Shown: positions 1 to 13,142, numbered from the stretch's first letter. The stretch is 64,000 bases of DNA from Channa striata (GCA_033026295.1 CM065174.1:24851498-24915497); one strand, 5' to 3'. Numbers and translations are program-made. Notes: generated from the letters alone by a model not told the origin.

Positions 1-1273
1 TTTAGATTAACGAAACTGCACTAAATTGGTTTAAATCTTATCTATCAGATAGACTCCAATTTGTTCATGTTAATAATGAATCTTCCACGCACAAAAAAGT
101 TAGTTATGGAGTTCTACAGGGCTCTGTGTTAGGACCAATACTTACTCTAAGTGCCAGTAGTACTGCAAGGAATCTCTGTGTCATTTTTGACCAGTATTTG
201 TCATTTACCTCACACATAAAACAAATCTCTAGAACAGCCTTCTTCCATCTATGGAACATTGCCAAAATTAGGAGCATCCTCTCTCAAAGCGATGCTGAAA
301 AACTAGTTCATGCATTTATTACTTCTAGATTGGACTACTGTAATTCTCTACTTTCAGGCTTCCCCAGTACCTTTCTAAAACGTCTCCAATTAATCCAAAA
401 TGCTGCAGCAAGATTGGTGACTGGGACTCCATTGGCTCCCCATTAAATGTAGAATAGAATTTACAACCCTTCTTCTTACCTATAAAGCTATAAACGGTCA
501 AGCTCCATCATATCTAAAAGATCTCCTACTACCATATCATCCCACTAGACCACTTCAGTCCCAAAATGCAGGCCTACTTATGGTTCCCAGAAGTTCCAAA
601 AATAGAATGGGAGGCAGAGCCTTTAGCTATCAAGCTCCTCTCCTGTGGAACCAGCCCCCAGTCCAGATTCCGGAAGCAGACACGCTCTTTACTTTTAAGA
701 CTAGGCTCAAAACCTTCCTCTTCGATAAAGCTTATAGTTGGTTATAGTCATGCTGCTACAAGCTTAGACTGCTGGGGGACTCTGCACTGAGCCACTTTCC
801 TCTTCTCTTCACTCTCTCCTCTCACCCCACATTTATAATGTCACCACTGTATGACATTAACTCTGGATCTTCTTTGTCCCGTATTCGTTTTTCTCCCTCT
901 CTGTCCCCCTCTCTCTGTCCCTGTCTTCAGGTGTCCCCGGATTTTGCGCTGTGTGTCCTCCAGTGTGCAGCTACTGGTCCTACTAACGTGCCCAAATAAT
1001 TTGTTGTTGCTTTTGTTGCTCTGTTCTTTTCTCTCTCCACTTTCCACTCACCCCAACCGCTCAAGGCAGATGGCCGCCCACCCTGAGCCTGGTTCTGCTG
1101 GAGGTTTCTTCCGTTAAAGGGAGTTTTTCCTCTCCACTGTTGCCTATGGCTTGCTCAAGGGGGATTTGTTGGGTTTTCTCTACATGTTTGTATAGTCTTG
1201 ACTTTATTATGTAAAGTCCCTTGAGATGACCTTGTTGTAAATTGGCGCTATATCAATAAAGTTGAATTTAAAT
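1..1273 (+). mobile_element. L2-type LINE, 5'-truncated, internally deleted (copy 1)
   Basis: The copy enters from the left edge inside the reverse transcriptase domain, at the ALNWFKSYLSDR region. It runs through the RT C-terminal region (SRLDYCNSLLSG, LQLIQNAAARL) and the 3' UTR to the tail near 1273. Compared with the copy at 40203-43665, about 270 bases are missing at position 137. The text jumps from GPIL to the ASSTARNL segment, so the catalytic YADD box is absent. Frameshifts occur further on. The 3' UTR carries the family block around 1115-1180 and ends in an ATCAATAAAGTTGAAT-like tail. L2 elements encode an endonuclease and RT that copy their RNA at a nicked target. This copy is dead. 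Confidence 0.9.
126..765 (+). pseudogene. L2 reverse transcriptase relic, C-terminal part
   Basis: The open segment at 126-446 contains SFTSHIKQISRTAFFH and TSRLDYCNSLLSG, which belong to the C-terminal half of an L2 RT. After about 420 the frame is lost: the TGIGKKDHISPSLASLHWLP segment is shortened to GTPLAPH. The rest of the C-terminal domain can still be followed by alignment to the other copies, up to the DKAYSWL stop near 745. Without YADD this cannot be an active polymerase. The open frame starting at 566 is a shadow of the RT in another frame. Confidence 0.75.
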
Positions 1274-1659
1274 AAACATGTGGCACAGTGAGCAAGTCAA
1301 AGGAGAGAGAGAAGGAAATGGGGAAGACATTGCTAGGTGCTAGGCTAACGAAGCTAGATCAATTAAGTTTAATTAGCGTTAGCTAGTTTGTTTAATTATT
1401 TCAGTGGAGCAGGTGTTTGCCTAAACGAATCTTATGTCCCAAGTAATAGTTTATATACAGAGAAATCACTAATTTAGAAAACAACAGCTACGATTAACCA
1501 GTGAACAATCCTTTGGCAGAGACCCGAAACAGTGTGAAGAAACAGAAAGTGACACAATACGCTTACCGCAGGAACGTATTCCTTCTATACTTCTTCCCTG
1601 GGCTCTATCATCCATTCACATTCCTTTCCACCGGATGACTCTACTGTCTTACACAAATC
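1274..1659. other. Unassigned spacer
   Basis: AT-rich sequence between two LINE copies. I see no coding region, RNA gene or recognised repeat in it. Confidence 0.5.
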
Positions 1660-2525
1660 TCTACCAATCTCTGGTTCGATGAGAGAAAGACATCTTCAGC
1701 TTAACCTCTCCAAGACTAAAGTTCTGCAATACAACAACACAACATCAGCATCACCATTGGATCTGCAGTGATTGTCTCCGCTAAGTCAGTCTTCATCAGT
1801 GACCAACTGAGCTTTACTTTACGAACACATCGGCTCAGTCCTTAGGTCACGTAGATTTGCCCTCGACAACATCAGAAAGATTAGACCCTACCTCTCGGAA
1901 TACACAACCCAAATCATTGTGCAGGCATTGGTCATATCTCGTCTTGATTACTGCAATGCACTGTTGATGGGGTTACTGGTATGCACGATCAAACCCCTGC
2001 AGATGATCCAAAATTCCTAATGCAACACACCTCATTTTAATCAGCCAAAAAGGACTCATGTTACACTGCTCTTCAGATCTGGCTCTACACTTGCGCAAAT
2101 TAATTTTAAAGCTCTCTGTCTTGCCTACAGGGTGGTCATCTCTACTGCTCTGGCGTACCTCAACTGAGTCATTCAGGTTTATAATCTCTGTCATCCGCTG
2201 TGCTCTGCCAGCAAACAACTTCTGGTGGTCCCAGCACAACACAGAAGACACCAAAGAAACCTCTTCATCTCAGTGATCCCACAACGGTGGAATGAGCTGC
2301 TAAACTCAGCACACTTTCAATATTTAAGCAACTGTTGAAAACATAACTCTTTTGCATCTTCCTTTGCACTTAATTTATATCTTGTACCTACATCTCATGA
2401 AAACAGAAATACTTCTTTGACAGCACTTTGCTTTGATGTTTTCTCCAGGACTTAGAGTTTTGCTTGCCTTGTACGTCACTTGTAAGTTGCTTTGGATAAA
2501 AGCGACTACCAAATGACTAAATGTG
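1660..2525 (+). mobile_element. Second LINE family, 3' half (CR1/L2 group)
   Basis: Frame-broken translation shows the RT C-terminal pattern of another non-LTR family common in fish: RERHLQLNLSKTK near 1683, FALDNIRKIRPYLSE near 1857, and ALVISRLDYCNALLMG near 1927. Degenerate C-terminal domain follows. The copy ends with the tail CTTTGGATAAAAGCGACTAC and AAATGACTAAATGTGAA near 2490-2527, differing from the ATAAAGTTGAATTG tail of the neighbouring L2. Several stops and frameshifts make it a fossil. The part upstream of the RT fingers and the whole endonuclease are absent. Clade assignment within the CR1/L2 group is uncertain. Confidence 0.8.
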
Positions 2526-5500
2526 AAATTTTAGGAGAAACTTTCCAAAACTGACAATTACCTTGAAATTTCATTCATTTAATTTGCTGAATTAGTTTCT
2601 GTCATTGGGCATTGCTTATCAAAATGCACACGGGAAATATTGTTATGAAGTCAATTATTTTCTGCAGCAGTCGATCATCTTTTCTAATGTTTTAGCCATC
2701 AGGTTAATCAGAGCTCCTCAAGTCACCAGTGTTCTCTTAAGTTCTACTAGTTAAGGCCAGATCGCAGAGGCCCCCATGTGCAAACCTACCAATTCTCAAC
2801 AGTGCATTGTGCGGACATGTGCATCAACCAAGCTGATTGGACAATGTTGTGAGCTGGGAAACATAACTATTCATATCTGTCTAAATGTTCACAATAATTT
2901 TATATAATATTTGTATTTGTTTTTATATATGTTGACTATTTTATATGTTTATATATGTTGAGTCTTTATTGAGGTCTACTAGATCATAGCCAGAGGAGAG
3001 AAAAGTGAGTGGGGCCCAACAAAATACAGAAAGCCCTGAAGTCAGCGCAGCCCATAGCGAAAGTTGTCCTCCAAAGGGACACAAACACACTGAACTAAAT
3101 CTTTTCTGATAAACAATAAGTGAGAAAACACATGTGGGCAGCTAATGAGCATACATGATAATACATGTATTGCACAGTGTGTAATAGGCCTGTTGTATAA
3201 AGAATCTTTTGTTTTGTTACTGCAGCACACACATACATACATACAGTCATACACACTTTAAAAAACACAGGTACTCCATACGCACAGTAGCAGACAGAGC
3301 AGAAAGAGGGTGTATCTTCAAGGCTATAGTCTGAAAGTTGCATCTTTGTCATGCTTCTGTGTTGTCTCACTAGAGAACAATAATTCTTTATATGCATCTA
3401 GTGTTCTGTCTGTGTGTCATACAGCAAGTTCTATCAGCAGTTGATGATAAAGTTTTTTAAAAAGTCTATGGGTCTGGCAGACTCAAATCTTCTTCACTCT
3501 TCACACTTTAGATGTCTCCCATAACCCAGTCATTTTCTTGACATGTCAACCCTGATTTTGGGCTAAATTTAAGTTTTCCATCATTACAAAGCTGGCTCAC
3601 TATGGTGACTTAGGTTGAATGCCTAACCTGCTCTAGAAGCAGGTTGCCTCAAGATGAACAGAACAATATCTGTCCCAGTTCCCCACAGGGACAGAAGTCA
3701 TAACAAAGAATGCTGTTATAAAGCTTTTTATTTATGAGATTTTATTTTTATTAGTATTTATAACAAACAATTCACCAGAGTTTTTAATCAAAATTCAAGT
3801 ACATTTTTTTCATATCATATTGTATCAAATAATAAAAATGTTCTGCTAATTATCGACCCCACAATTTTTACATGAACTTGATAATAACTATAGAGAGCAA
3901 ACAGCACATAAATTTAAAACAAGTTGCAAATGGGAGAAATCAACCAGAAACAACTATTTCAACCAGCTTATTAACAATGCATTATCATAGTGGAATCAAG
4001 TGGAATTGAAGTGGAAAATCTGTCTGAAAATCATGGCGCCATTGTTTCAAAATGAATAGAATAAATAAACTTTCGTACATCTGCCCGCATCAACATTATA
4101 AAATGCATATTTGGCGTATGAGATCAAAAAGCTTAGTAACAAGCATAGCAACAGTAGCCAAATACATCTACAGTATACAGATCCGCTTTCTTGTCTTCCA
4201 AAGTCACCATTTCTGTAAATTTATAGTTTTAGGGAAATGAAATTAAGTGAAAAAGAATGAAGAAACATCATGATCCTTTAACTACCTGCTGCCAGCTAGT
4301 AATGTTTCTCTTTTATAATGACAGCATTAGTTTAAAGCAGTAGTAGTGCACATCAACTCCCTGTAGATACAGTAGATATTATATCTTACTATTTTCTCTT
4401 TAAAGAAATAAATCTAAATCTACAAGAATGTCATTTGATTTGATGACATTTTTATTATTTTTTATTTTGAATGGTCTATGGGAGTCTTTTATATCTTTCA
4501 CGTGTGCCTTTAGTTTCATTTGTAGAATGCAATTGTGCAAAAAAATGTTTTTATCATTACTTTCGTGATTAGTCAGTGTTTCAAATCTCTCAGCTCCAAA
4601 GTTCTTCTACAGCCACCTGCTGGAGCATTTTGAAAGTATGTAAAAACATTTTTCTTTTATGTGTTTTCACTTCTAAAGTGTTCAATGCCCACAATTCCTA
4701 ATACAGTTGTGGAACTGCAACTGTTGAAATAAACTTATTTTTCATGTGCTGTAACTTCTAAATTGTTCAGGGCTTACAGTCTTGCTGCTGAGAAGGCTGT
4801 GAGCAGCTGTAGCAGCTGGCTTTCAGCAATCACACGCATTTTCTTCAGGAAATGTTTAATTCTAGTTGACTATTAAGGTCCACACACAGGCTCACACATT
4901 TACTTGTATCCACAACTAGTTGCCAGCAGTATCTGGAGATGTAAGGAACAAAGTGAGAGTCAGATGGACAGACACCATTAAAATTAAACATCAGCGTTCA
5001 ATTATAATTTTCCAGTAGAAACCTTGGTTATGTTTAGTAATTACAGTGTTTGCCTTTTTTTGTTTATTGTGTTTATTATTTCCCATTTTAATCAGTGTGT
5101 GCTGGAAGGTGTTCACCATTTATATTTATTTTTAAATAAATATACATACAGTGGGCTAGCCTGGTGCATAATACAACATAAAAAAGATAACACTTTTTGG
5201 TAGAGTGTAGGTCTAAGCTACATAGAAGCTATATAAATTCACAGTGCAGAGTTCCTATGTTGCAATTCTGACAGTGAAAAGGTCTCTGACAATAAAATCA
5301 ATGATGGCTCTATTCCATGCTGGCTTACCTGAGAAGATTCCTGGGATAATGAATAGAACAAAGCCATCCTTCTTATTAATAGTGCTTGTGCTTTTTCCTA
5401 CTATGATAAATATATTACATTTTGTCCATTCTCATCAAACATCATCTCCAGCACCAGCAGGCAGCTGTCCAAAAACTAATGTTATTTTAAGAAAAAAAAT

Positions 5501-7121
5501 GTTTTTATCATCTGAAAAACTACAAGCTCCCATTAAATTAATCTACAAATGCAAAGTAGAGCATGGTTAACTTTGTTTCTTCCATATCCATAAACTCACC
5601 ACCAGTCTCTTCTAAATCTTAATTTAATGTTCTTGAGTGTAAATCTTTCTGTTGAAAAACCTCTGCAGCATTCAGTCCAGACTTGTCTTCACTTGCTGTG
5701 AGCTCTCAGCTTTCTAATAGATTTGTCTATTCCTTTAAGCTGTAATGAGCAGCCAGGGCTCGTTCTATTCACTAAACACTACTACAAAACAAAATATAGG
5801 CTAAACAATGATATTAGATATCAAGGAGGTCACATGGCATATTGTTAATGACTGCAGTATAACAAATGTTTCTATAAAACTGCAGATATATTTAAAGCCA
5901 CATTTAAGTAAAACCTAATATACATTTAGCATTTTAGTCTCTTTAGGTATATCTAGGTCATAGTGTTGAACAAATTGAGCACTGAAGCTGAATTTACGTA
6001 TATAAAAAATGTATTCATCTTAAACCTGTTTACTGTATAAACAAGAAATCATTTAATTGTGGACTACTATCCATCATTTAGGATTTGCATGTAAATCAAT
6101 GATCCAAACAAATGAATAAATTAATAATTGTAGCGCAGTCCTTTTAACAACAATTCAATACACGTTTTACTGAATTCACTTTGAGCTTTTTACCGCACTA
6201 AAGCAATAGAAGCAACACCTCATAAAGGCTGTGCATCTCAGCTAGTCCTCATCAGCACTGACTTCACTTCCCTCCACAGCTCTGTATGAAAAGTTTGCCT
6301 CTTAACTTCACGTGATATTGGATTTGACTAGCTCATTTTTCATTTTGACAGCTTCATTAAAGCACCCTGAAAAGGGCTCAAAATATTTGTGTGTGTGCAC
6401 TTCACTGTGTGTGAAAAAAAGATACGGCCTCTTCGCCCATTTCTCTCAAGTCTCTCATCCCTGCTGTTTTATAAGCAGTTTTTTCCCCCAGAATTTCTTT
6501 CTTCCATTTTTCTCTCTCTCTCTCTTTTTGTTACTCCTTTATAACAACTGTCCATCTCTGCCCCATGTCATTTTCTCTACCATTCTTCTCCCACCAAACC
6601 CTCCATCATATCACACTTTCTTACTCCACCCTCATGACATTTTCCTACTGTCTGTCTTTTTCTCTCTCTCTCTTTAGTAGAGTCAAAAACACTTGTCTGC
6701 TAGCTGCCAGTTTGTCTCCAGCCTTTCTAAACCTTTCCTTGCTTTGATATTGGCTGGCTGGAGCCTCTGCTGTATTGGTGTTGGCTGGTTACAGCAGGTG
6801 AGGCATAGCTGAGCCACTCAATCAATGCCCTGCAGTGAGAGAGAGCATGTGCTAGACACAGTGCAACAGCAGCAACAGCCATCAGCATTGGCAACACTCC
6901 ATGAAGCTGAGCATGGGGATAGGATAACCTTCAGAGAGCCAAGAAAACACACAAACACATACACGCTGTACATATTCTCCTTGTCAATCACATAATTTCA
7001 CAAAATGTCTGCAGGACACGCCCACATCTCCACCTTCATACTGCACACAACTCTATTCTCACAGTCGGATTGAGGGTGTGGCAAATAGGCATGGTAGTAC
7101 TTTTTTAAATGTCAATGAGAT
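2526..7121. other. AT-rich unassigned region
   Basis: About 4.6 kb with no recognisable gene. A short CATA microsatellite lies near 3232-3245. Pyrimidine-rich stretches with TC runs lie near 6500-6680 and produce spurious open frames rich in S, F and L. The open frames at 3095-3397, 5244-5570 and 6312-6677 are short, have no domain-like pattern and are probably chance. Regulatory elements could be present but cannot be shown from this sequence alone. Confidence 0.45.
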
Positions 7122-7178
7122 TCTCAGATATTAGAAAGCACACAGACAGCGTGTCTGTGTGCTTTTTAATATCTGAGA
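7122..7178. repeat. 27-bp inverted repeat with 3-base loop
   Basis: Left arm 7122-7148 and right arm 7152-7178 are reverse complements except at one position, which would be a G-U pair in RNA. The loop is GCG. The arms include AAGCACACAGACA and TGTCTGTGTGCTT. It could form a cruciform in DNA or a long hairpin in RNA. The loop is too short for a typical microRNA precursor. Confidence 0.85.
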
Positions 7179-7916
7179 CAGAAGGGGCCAAATGCATTAA
7201 ACTGCTATGAAAAGACAATTTAAAACAAAATCCATTTTGTTGCTTTATCGCATCTTACCTTAGAGAAGAAGGATGAAGAAGAAATAAAAGTTGGTTCAAG
7301 TGTTACACCCATTTCTGTCAAGGCTTATCCAACACTAAATTACTGCAAAATTTTACAACTCTGAAATGTTCTCGTTGTAGCAAATAGCAACTAGAATTAC
7401 CCAATTAATCTGCTAGGAATGAAAAACAACACACACGTCAATTATCAGTCCAGTCTATCACAAATCCTTCTGAACAATTTCTCAATGTGTTTATTTTGTA
7501 ATAGTCATTTGCATGTCTGCTAGGTTAAGAGGTTCTCATCCCATAGAGTCAGCTAAAGATGTGACAAACATGGTGTTAAATACTGATGTTTACTATGTCT
7601 TTGGCATCCCTCATTGATGCCACAGGTGCGATTTAAATTCGCTATTAGACTGTCATCCAATAGTGAGGCTAGGAGCACTGATATTTCACACCATGGGAAT
7701 GATGATGCCTGCATATCAGACGTCATATCTATAGTCATATTATTGCAGTCAGTTATTACAGTTGTGGAAACATCAAGCCTTGCTAGAACTTATCCACAAA
7801 CACAATTGGGCTATTTGAGCACCAAAAATATTTTGTTAATTTAAATGATATACACAGTTTTTCCATAGTTGGATTGCTGGACAGTTCTTCAAGTTAATTT
7901 TAGTCAAACTACGATT
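7179..7916. other. Unassigned spacer
   Basis: No gene or repeat recognised. Overlapping open frames on the two strands near 7553-7844 lack any family pattern. Confidence 0.45.
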
Positions 7917-7968
7917 ACATTCACATTTCATTTGGCACTTTAATCAAAAACAACTTACAAGCGCAACA
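7917..7968 (-). mobile_element. 3' tail of the second LINE family, inverted
   Basis: The segment reads, on the minus strand, like a degenerate copy of the 3' tail at 2475-2527 (CTTGTAAGTTG ... ACTAAATGTGAA). The sequence to its right, up to about 8340, may be more of the same element, but I cannot align it to anything in the window. Only the tail is called. Confidence 0.55.
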
Positions 7969-9369
7969 AAGCAAGCAAAAAATCTAAGTTAGGGACAAGA
8001 TACTAAAAGCAGAAGTGACAACCACATGCTGTTTTTTTGGCAGAGTGCAGTGGATGTGAGGGATAGTAAACATGCATGAGATTGTTTAGGTAGGAACAGA
8101 CTGGGTTTGATCTTTATGATGTTGAAGAGGGCAAATATACATGCTGAAAGATAAAGGAGATTTGGTGAGTTAAGTTTAGTGATGACTTTGCTTGGATTTT
8201 TTTGGGCACAGTTACTGAAGATGCCAAGTTGGCAATGATGCTGTGTTCAGTGGAAGGTCTGGTGTGACCTTGGAAGGGCAATAGGAAGGCAACTAGTGCT
8301 AGTATTCTGTCCCGTTTTGAAACTTTAACACTTCTGGGTGCAGTTTCAAACTGCTCACAGAAGGATTAGTGTCATCCACTGCAAAATCTAGATCCAGATA
8401 AGGACAAGAGACTGAGCTACACCTTTTGTAGATTTGTACAATTGTTTGTCTATTGAAGATTACTGCAGGATAAAAGTATAAAGTTCTTTAAGATCAGCCT
8501 CTGGGACAATTTATGGATGGATGCAGATTTCAGCTTTGATCCTTTACCTACTCTGAGTTTCAATGTGGCAAGTTCATGTTCACGCCTTCATCTTTTCACA
8601 CCCTGCTCCTCCTGTCCTAAACAGTCCTCCTGCACATTGTTCCTTTGCCACCCCTGACCTTTCCTGCGTTTGCTTCCATGAGCACTAATGACAGCCAATA
8701 GGCCCCCCACATCGTGGGCCTATTAACAGGCCTTGGTTCACTGTATACCTGCCTCTCCTTATGTCTGTGCAGCTGCTGCAGTGCTGAATATGGAAGATAA
8801 ATCTGGGATCCTTAACATCCACACCATTGTTATTCTGTCACTTGCTGATGTGCTACTGTGTATAGTAAAAGGAGGGAAATGCTCTAGTTGGATTACTCCA
8901 TTCATCAAATTTTAAAATGTGTTATAGCAACTTAACTGGATATCAGTATTATATTGAACATGCTGAATATTATTTAAAATAGTAAATGAAAGTCACAGAC
9001 AAATTTGATTCAACATCACAGAGATATTAACTTAGATATTTATGTCAGTTAAAAAAAAGGGGAAAAATAAAAAGAAAGAACTATTCTGATGCTTCACTAA
9101 GGTCAGGTATCTTCTGACTCAAACAAATCTGCCAAATGCTTTCACAGCAAACAACCCATGTGTTATTGCACATTTGTATCTCTGTGTAAAGGATGTGTCC
9201 ATGTGTCATGGGAGAGCAAACAGCTGTTGCAGGGTCTATCAGTCAGCTGTTGTATTTATAGGGTGATGACCACAGAACATTAACAGCTGCATCACACTGG
9301 GACAGAGACAGAAAAGTGAGACAGAGAGGTCACAGAAACATGCCATGTTGAGCATTCATCTCTTTAATT
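7969..9369. other. Unassigned region
   Basis: No gene recognised. Arms AATAGGCCC (8697-8705) and GGGCCTATT (8716-8724) form a short 9-bp inverted repeat. The segment 8000-8340 could be older LINE sequence but this is not demonstrable here. Confidence 0.4.
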
Positions 9370-9663
9370 CTGATACTGCTCAAAATGACTCTTTTGCTGA
9401 TTTAATAAAATATTGGGAAAAAAACTGTTCTTGTGGCGTGACTTCCTGGTCTTGATGGACCGAAGCCACTTGTCAGATGGGAGGGGCAGAGAGAGATTGT
9501 GTCCGGGATGAGAAGTGTCCACTGCGATTCTGGCTTCACGTCTCAGAGATGGCAGGTTCCAGCCGATCACCTTGTTGGCAGAGTGGATGACACGCTGCAG
9601 CCTTGTCCTTGGCCATTGCTGCAGCAAACCAGACTGTGATTGCAAATGTGAGAATAGATTCAA
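9364..9663 (-). pseudogene. LINE reverse transcriptase C-terminal fragment
   Basis: A 99-codon open segment. It contains LQRVIHSANKVIGWNLPSL followed by DTSHPGHNLSLPLPSDKW and a RSIKTRKSRHKNSFFP basic stretch. This order (R-V-I-x-x-A, P-L-P-S-L, H-P-G-H-x-L, S-I-x-T-R, K-N-S-F-x-P) is that of the C-terminal region of fish non-LTR polymerases. The upstream RT palm is absent in this frame. A dead fragment of the element at 9370-10530. Confidence 0.7.
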
Positions 9664-10530
9664 TGATGGCAGTGTAAAAGTTCACCAGCATCTTTACAGG
9701 GAGATAAATTTCTTAAGCTGCCGTAAGAAACACAGCCTCTGCTGAGCCTTTTTGGTGAGTGAGCTGGTGCTCCAGCCAATGATGCAATTCACATACGTAT
9801 TTACGCAGCTAATCAACATCATTGACAGGCTATCACAGCGTCCTTATGTGCCGCCACCAGTGTTTTAGCTAGCATAGCGGTGTGGCTGATGTGGAGTGAA
9901 GACACGCTAATGATGCGAAGTGCTGCTTATGTTGACCCTTTGTGATAGTGACACTGAGAAATGACACTGTGTGAGTGGACCAGGTGTGATTGTGGAGGAG
10001 TGTGGGTGCCACTGGTCAATGGCTGGTGGGGGGTCCCATTATCACATTGTTTGTCAAAGCGGCAGTAGAAGTCATTCAGGCTGTTGGCAAGGCGCCGGTC
10101 GTTCAAGTAGGGGGGGATCTAGGTTTGCAATTGGTAATTGCTTTCAGCTCTTTCCAGACAGAGGCGGTCGTTGGCTGACAATTGCTGTTCTATTCTTTGC
10201 CATGCACAGATTTAGCTCTTCTCACCTCATTTCCAATGATTAAGGAGAACTCAAGTGGCAAGTGGAAGGGCTTACAGTTAATGATGAAGGCCTCCAGGTC
10301 TGGGGAACAGTGCTGAGTCAAAACTGAAACGCTGTTGCATCAGCCACTGTTGATATAAAAACAGACTCCATATCGTTTGTTTTGCCGGAAAGCTCTGTGT
10401 GTCTGTCCGCTCCTTAAAGTTGAAATCCACCCAGCGGTAGCGCAGAGTCCGGTACAAGATCACACAGCCACGATTCCATTTAGCACAAAACATAGGATGT
10501 AGTAAGGTTTTGTGCTGCAGGAGAGTTAAA
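9370..10530 (-). mobile_element. EN-RT LINE relic, clade uncertain
   Basis: Read on the minus strand, 10490-10230 gives a frame-broken endonuclease segment with RTDTQSFPAKQT and, in other frames, LEAFIINCKPFHLPLEFS. The latter matches the CRPFYLPREF region of teleost EN-RT elements. Further along, 9790-9640 gives FYTAIIESILTFAITVWF, and 9663-9364 gives LQRVIHSANKVIGWNLPSL and SSHPGHNL-type motifs of the RT C-terminal region. The RT core with its YADD box is missing between them, so the copy is internally deleted and inactive. The open frames on the plus strand here are shadows. Confidence 0.7.
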
Positions 10531-13142
10531 TCGTTGATTTTTTAGACAGTTGTATTCAATTTAGCAAAACGACCTTGAATTCACTGCACTACAGTGACAG
10601 TTGGCTTGGTAATACGCATCACCTACCCAGTGTGGATTGAGTGTTTTCCCGGGGGGCCAGTTAACATGGAAGATCCTTTTTTTCCTGAAATCTTCCAGAA
10701 ATACAGAAAATTCTATATATAAAATATCTAATGTCATTTTAGCTGCAATAACCTGACATCACAACTGCAAAGTGTCTGACTGTCAGGCAGCATTAAACAA
10801 AAATGATTATAAAACACATGGTGGTGCAAAAGAAGAGCATTTTAGTTAGTTAGTTGTGATATTTTAGTAAATTAGATGTAAATGTTTAGTTATTAGGTCA
10901 AACTAGGTGTCATTTGATCATTGCGGGTTAATAAAATGTGGAATTTTTGTTTTGTCTAAACACACGATACATATGTAAATGAAAACTTTGGAAAATTAAA
11001 ATTTGTTTTTTAAATAACAAATTATTGTTTAAATTTATTTCCAAAGTTTCATTCTCTTCTCCCATATCTTGGTATTTCCTGTGATGTTCATGATTTTATC
11101 TACGGTATCCGAGGCATCAGTACTTACACATCACTGGCAGGTCATATGTAGGTTAGAATCTGCTGTCCTGGCAACTCCTAGTGACAGGAAATGATAAAGC
11201 AGGTTATTAACCCGAAGGGATTATAACTGTTAGGAGCATTGTGATAATTGGTATTTAAATGGCTACAAGTCAGAGAAGTTAAAATCCTTGTAGAGCCAAG
11301 ATCAACTACTTCTCTCTACAACACAAAATAACCACTGGTAAAATACACCACTTCTTTTTAGTCCAAAGTCAAAAGGAGTTTGCCCTCTGAAAGCCACAGT
11401 AATATGGGTATTAGTAATATTCACTTTATTTAACCACTACACAAGTCCCCCACAACTTACACATACAGATACCATCAGTTTGTCAGGGATTTATTGGCTC
11501 TGTTGATCTGTGAACCATGCAGAGAGGCAGGCGCAGCAGGAACTGGAGTGATAGGATGCTGGACTGACCCCCAGATATGTCGCCAATAATGGGTGGGCCC
11601 TGGTTGAGGGCTGGACACATATTGGTGGTAGGGGAGTTATAAAGGGCTGTAGAGAACCCAGGTAAGCCATTTTAGGGCAATCAATCATTTTCATGTCTGT
11701 CTTTGACATCAAAGAAAAAGGAATTGTCCCAATGTTCCAGAAAAAGGCCATCATGAGGTGGCCTTATCATGAGGAATGAAGATACAGTTCACTGATGGCA
11801 GATCAGTGAGAACCCAGAAGGGGTAGCATTGAAGAGGGGAATTCAGCAAAAGTGGCCATCTTGTCTCTGTAGAGTGTTAGCTGGAGGCATTACAGGCAAT
11901 GCTGGCTCAACGGAGGAAATCTCCAGAGCCATTTATCTGGCAATTTCAAAGCCACAGCATTTGTGGTCATATTGTCAATACTGTGAAAGAACCCAAGAAG
12001 TATCAGGGTGACAGAGTATAATGATTATGAGGAACAACAACACAAGTAAGCCTGAGTCTTCTTTTAGACCAGTTGGAGCTACATTACTTCTCTCTACAAT
12101 ATTACGTGACCACTGGTAAAACAGTCAAAAGATATGAGCAAGTAATTTTAACCTGGTACTTGTCAAACTGTCAAATATAGAACCAGAATAGGGGATGAAA
12201 AAACTGTGTAAAAACTATGTATAGGAAATCACGTATAAAAATGAATTGTGAATTATGTACCTTATCCGTGTGTTAACCATACCCATAACCTACATTCAGG
12301 ATCAGATCACAATAGATACATTTACGAGAGTGGATATGTCTAGATAGCTCTTTTTAAGTGTAAGAGAAAGCAATGCAGAAGACTCCTACAGCAGTGCTAA
12401 GGCAGTGTCGCCAAAGCCAAATTACTCACTGTGCAATGTGGGTAACTGAACCAATAACCCTGAATTCCAGTGGCTCTTGAAGTTCACTGTGTTAAGAAGC
12501 TTGTACCGATCTTAGAGCTGCAGGTAATAATCACTTAAATATTCTATTCTGCAAAATATTTTAATTTACAGTTTTTATAATTGAAAACTAATAAATCAAT
12601 TTAAATTAATTTCCCAAAGCCATCAATCATTAAATGTCTTGCAAATGTAATATTATTTTAAAACAAGAAGATCAAGAAGTTCTGCACTTTTGAAAAGGTT
12701 GAATATATTGGAAAATGGCTTAACCTGTTATAATGCCGAAAGAGTAGTAGTAGTAGTTTTTCACTGCTCTTAACTTGTACTTAGGCATTCATTTTTCGGT
12801 TTGTGTGTCCCCGCAGTCTGCTGGTTACCAGTGAACTCATCCTTTGCCTTTCATCATCATCATCGTCGTTAAAATGCTGGACTCTAGACTTCTCCCCTCC
12901 TCTGCTGGTTACTGGTGCACTCACCCCTTGCCTTTTATCATCATCATCATTACCCCTGCATGTTTGTATTTAAGGTCTTGTGTTTAGGTTTGGGGTTGCT
13001 AGTGTGTCATGGTTCATTCGGGTGCAACTCCCTGACATTGTTCGGCCTTTCCTGATCTCCAGCACTTAATACTGTTCGTGAGTCTGTTGATTAGTTGTTG
13101 TAGTTTTGATAGTTCAGGTTTTTGTTATAGCCTTTGCTATAA
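10531..13142. other. Unassigned region with internal duplications
   Basis: No gene recognised. Two direct repeats of about 38 bases lie at 11306-11342 and 12084-12122 (shared parts TACTTCTCTCTACAA and CCACTGGTAAAA) about 0.78 kb apart. A second imperfect duplication around 12818-12870 and 12900-12952 shares TCTGCTGGTTAC and ATCATCATCATC. Sequence 13000-13142 looks like part of an unidentified dispersed element, because a related stretch occurs past 14028. Confidence 0.4.

Noticed and set aside
7122..7178. MicroRNA precursor
   Set aside because: A 3-base loop and a fully paired 27-bp stem do not fit a usual precursor.
12737..12755. Second copy of the repeat starting at 63936
   Set aside because: Only 19 bases, mostly a GTA run, match; not enough to call an element.
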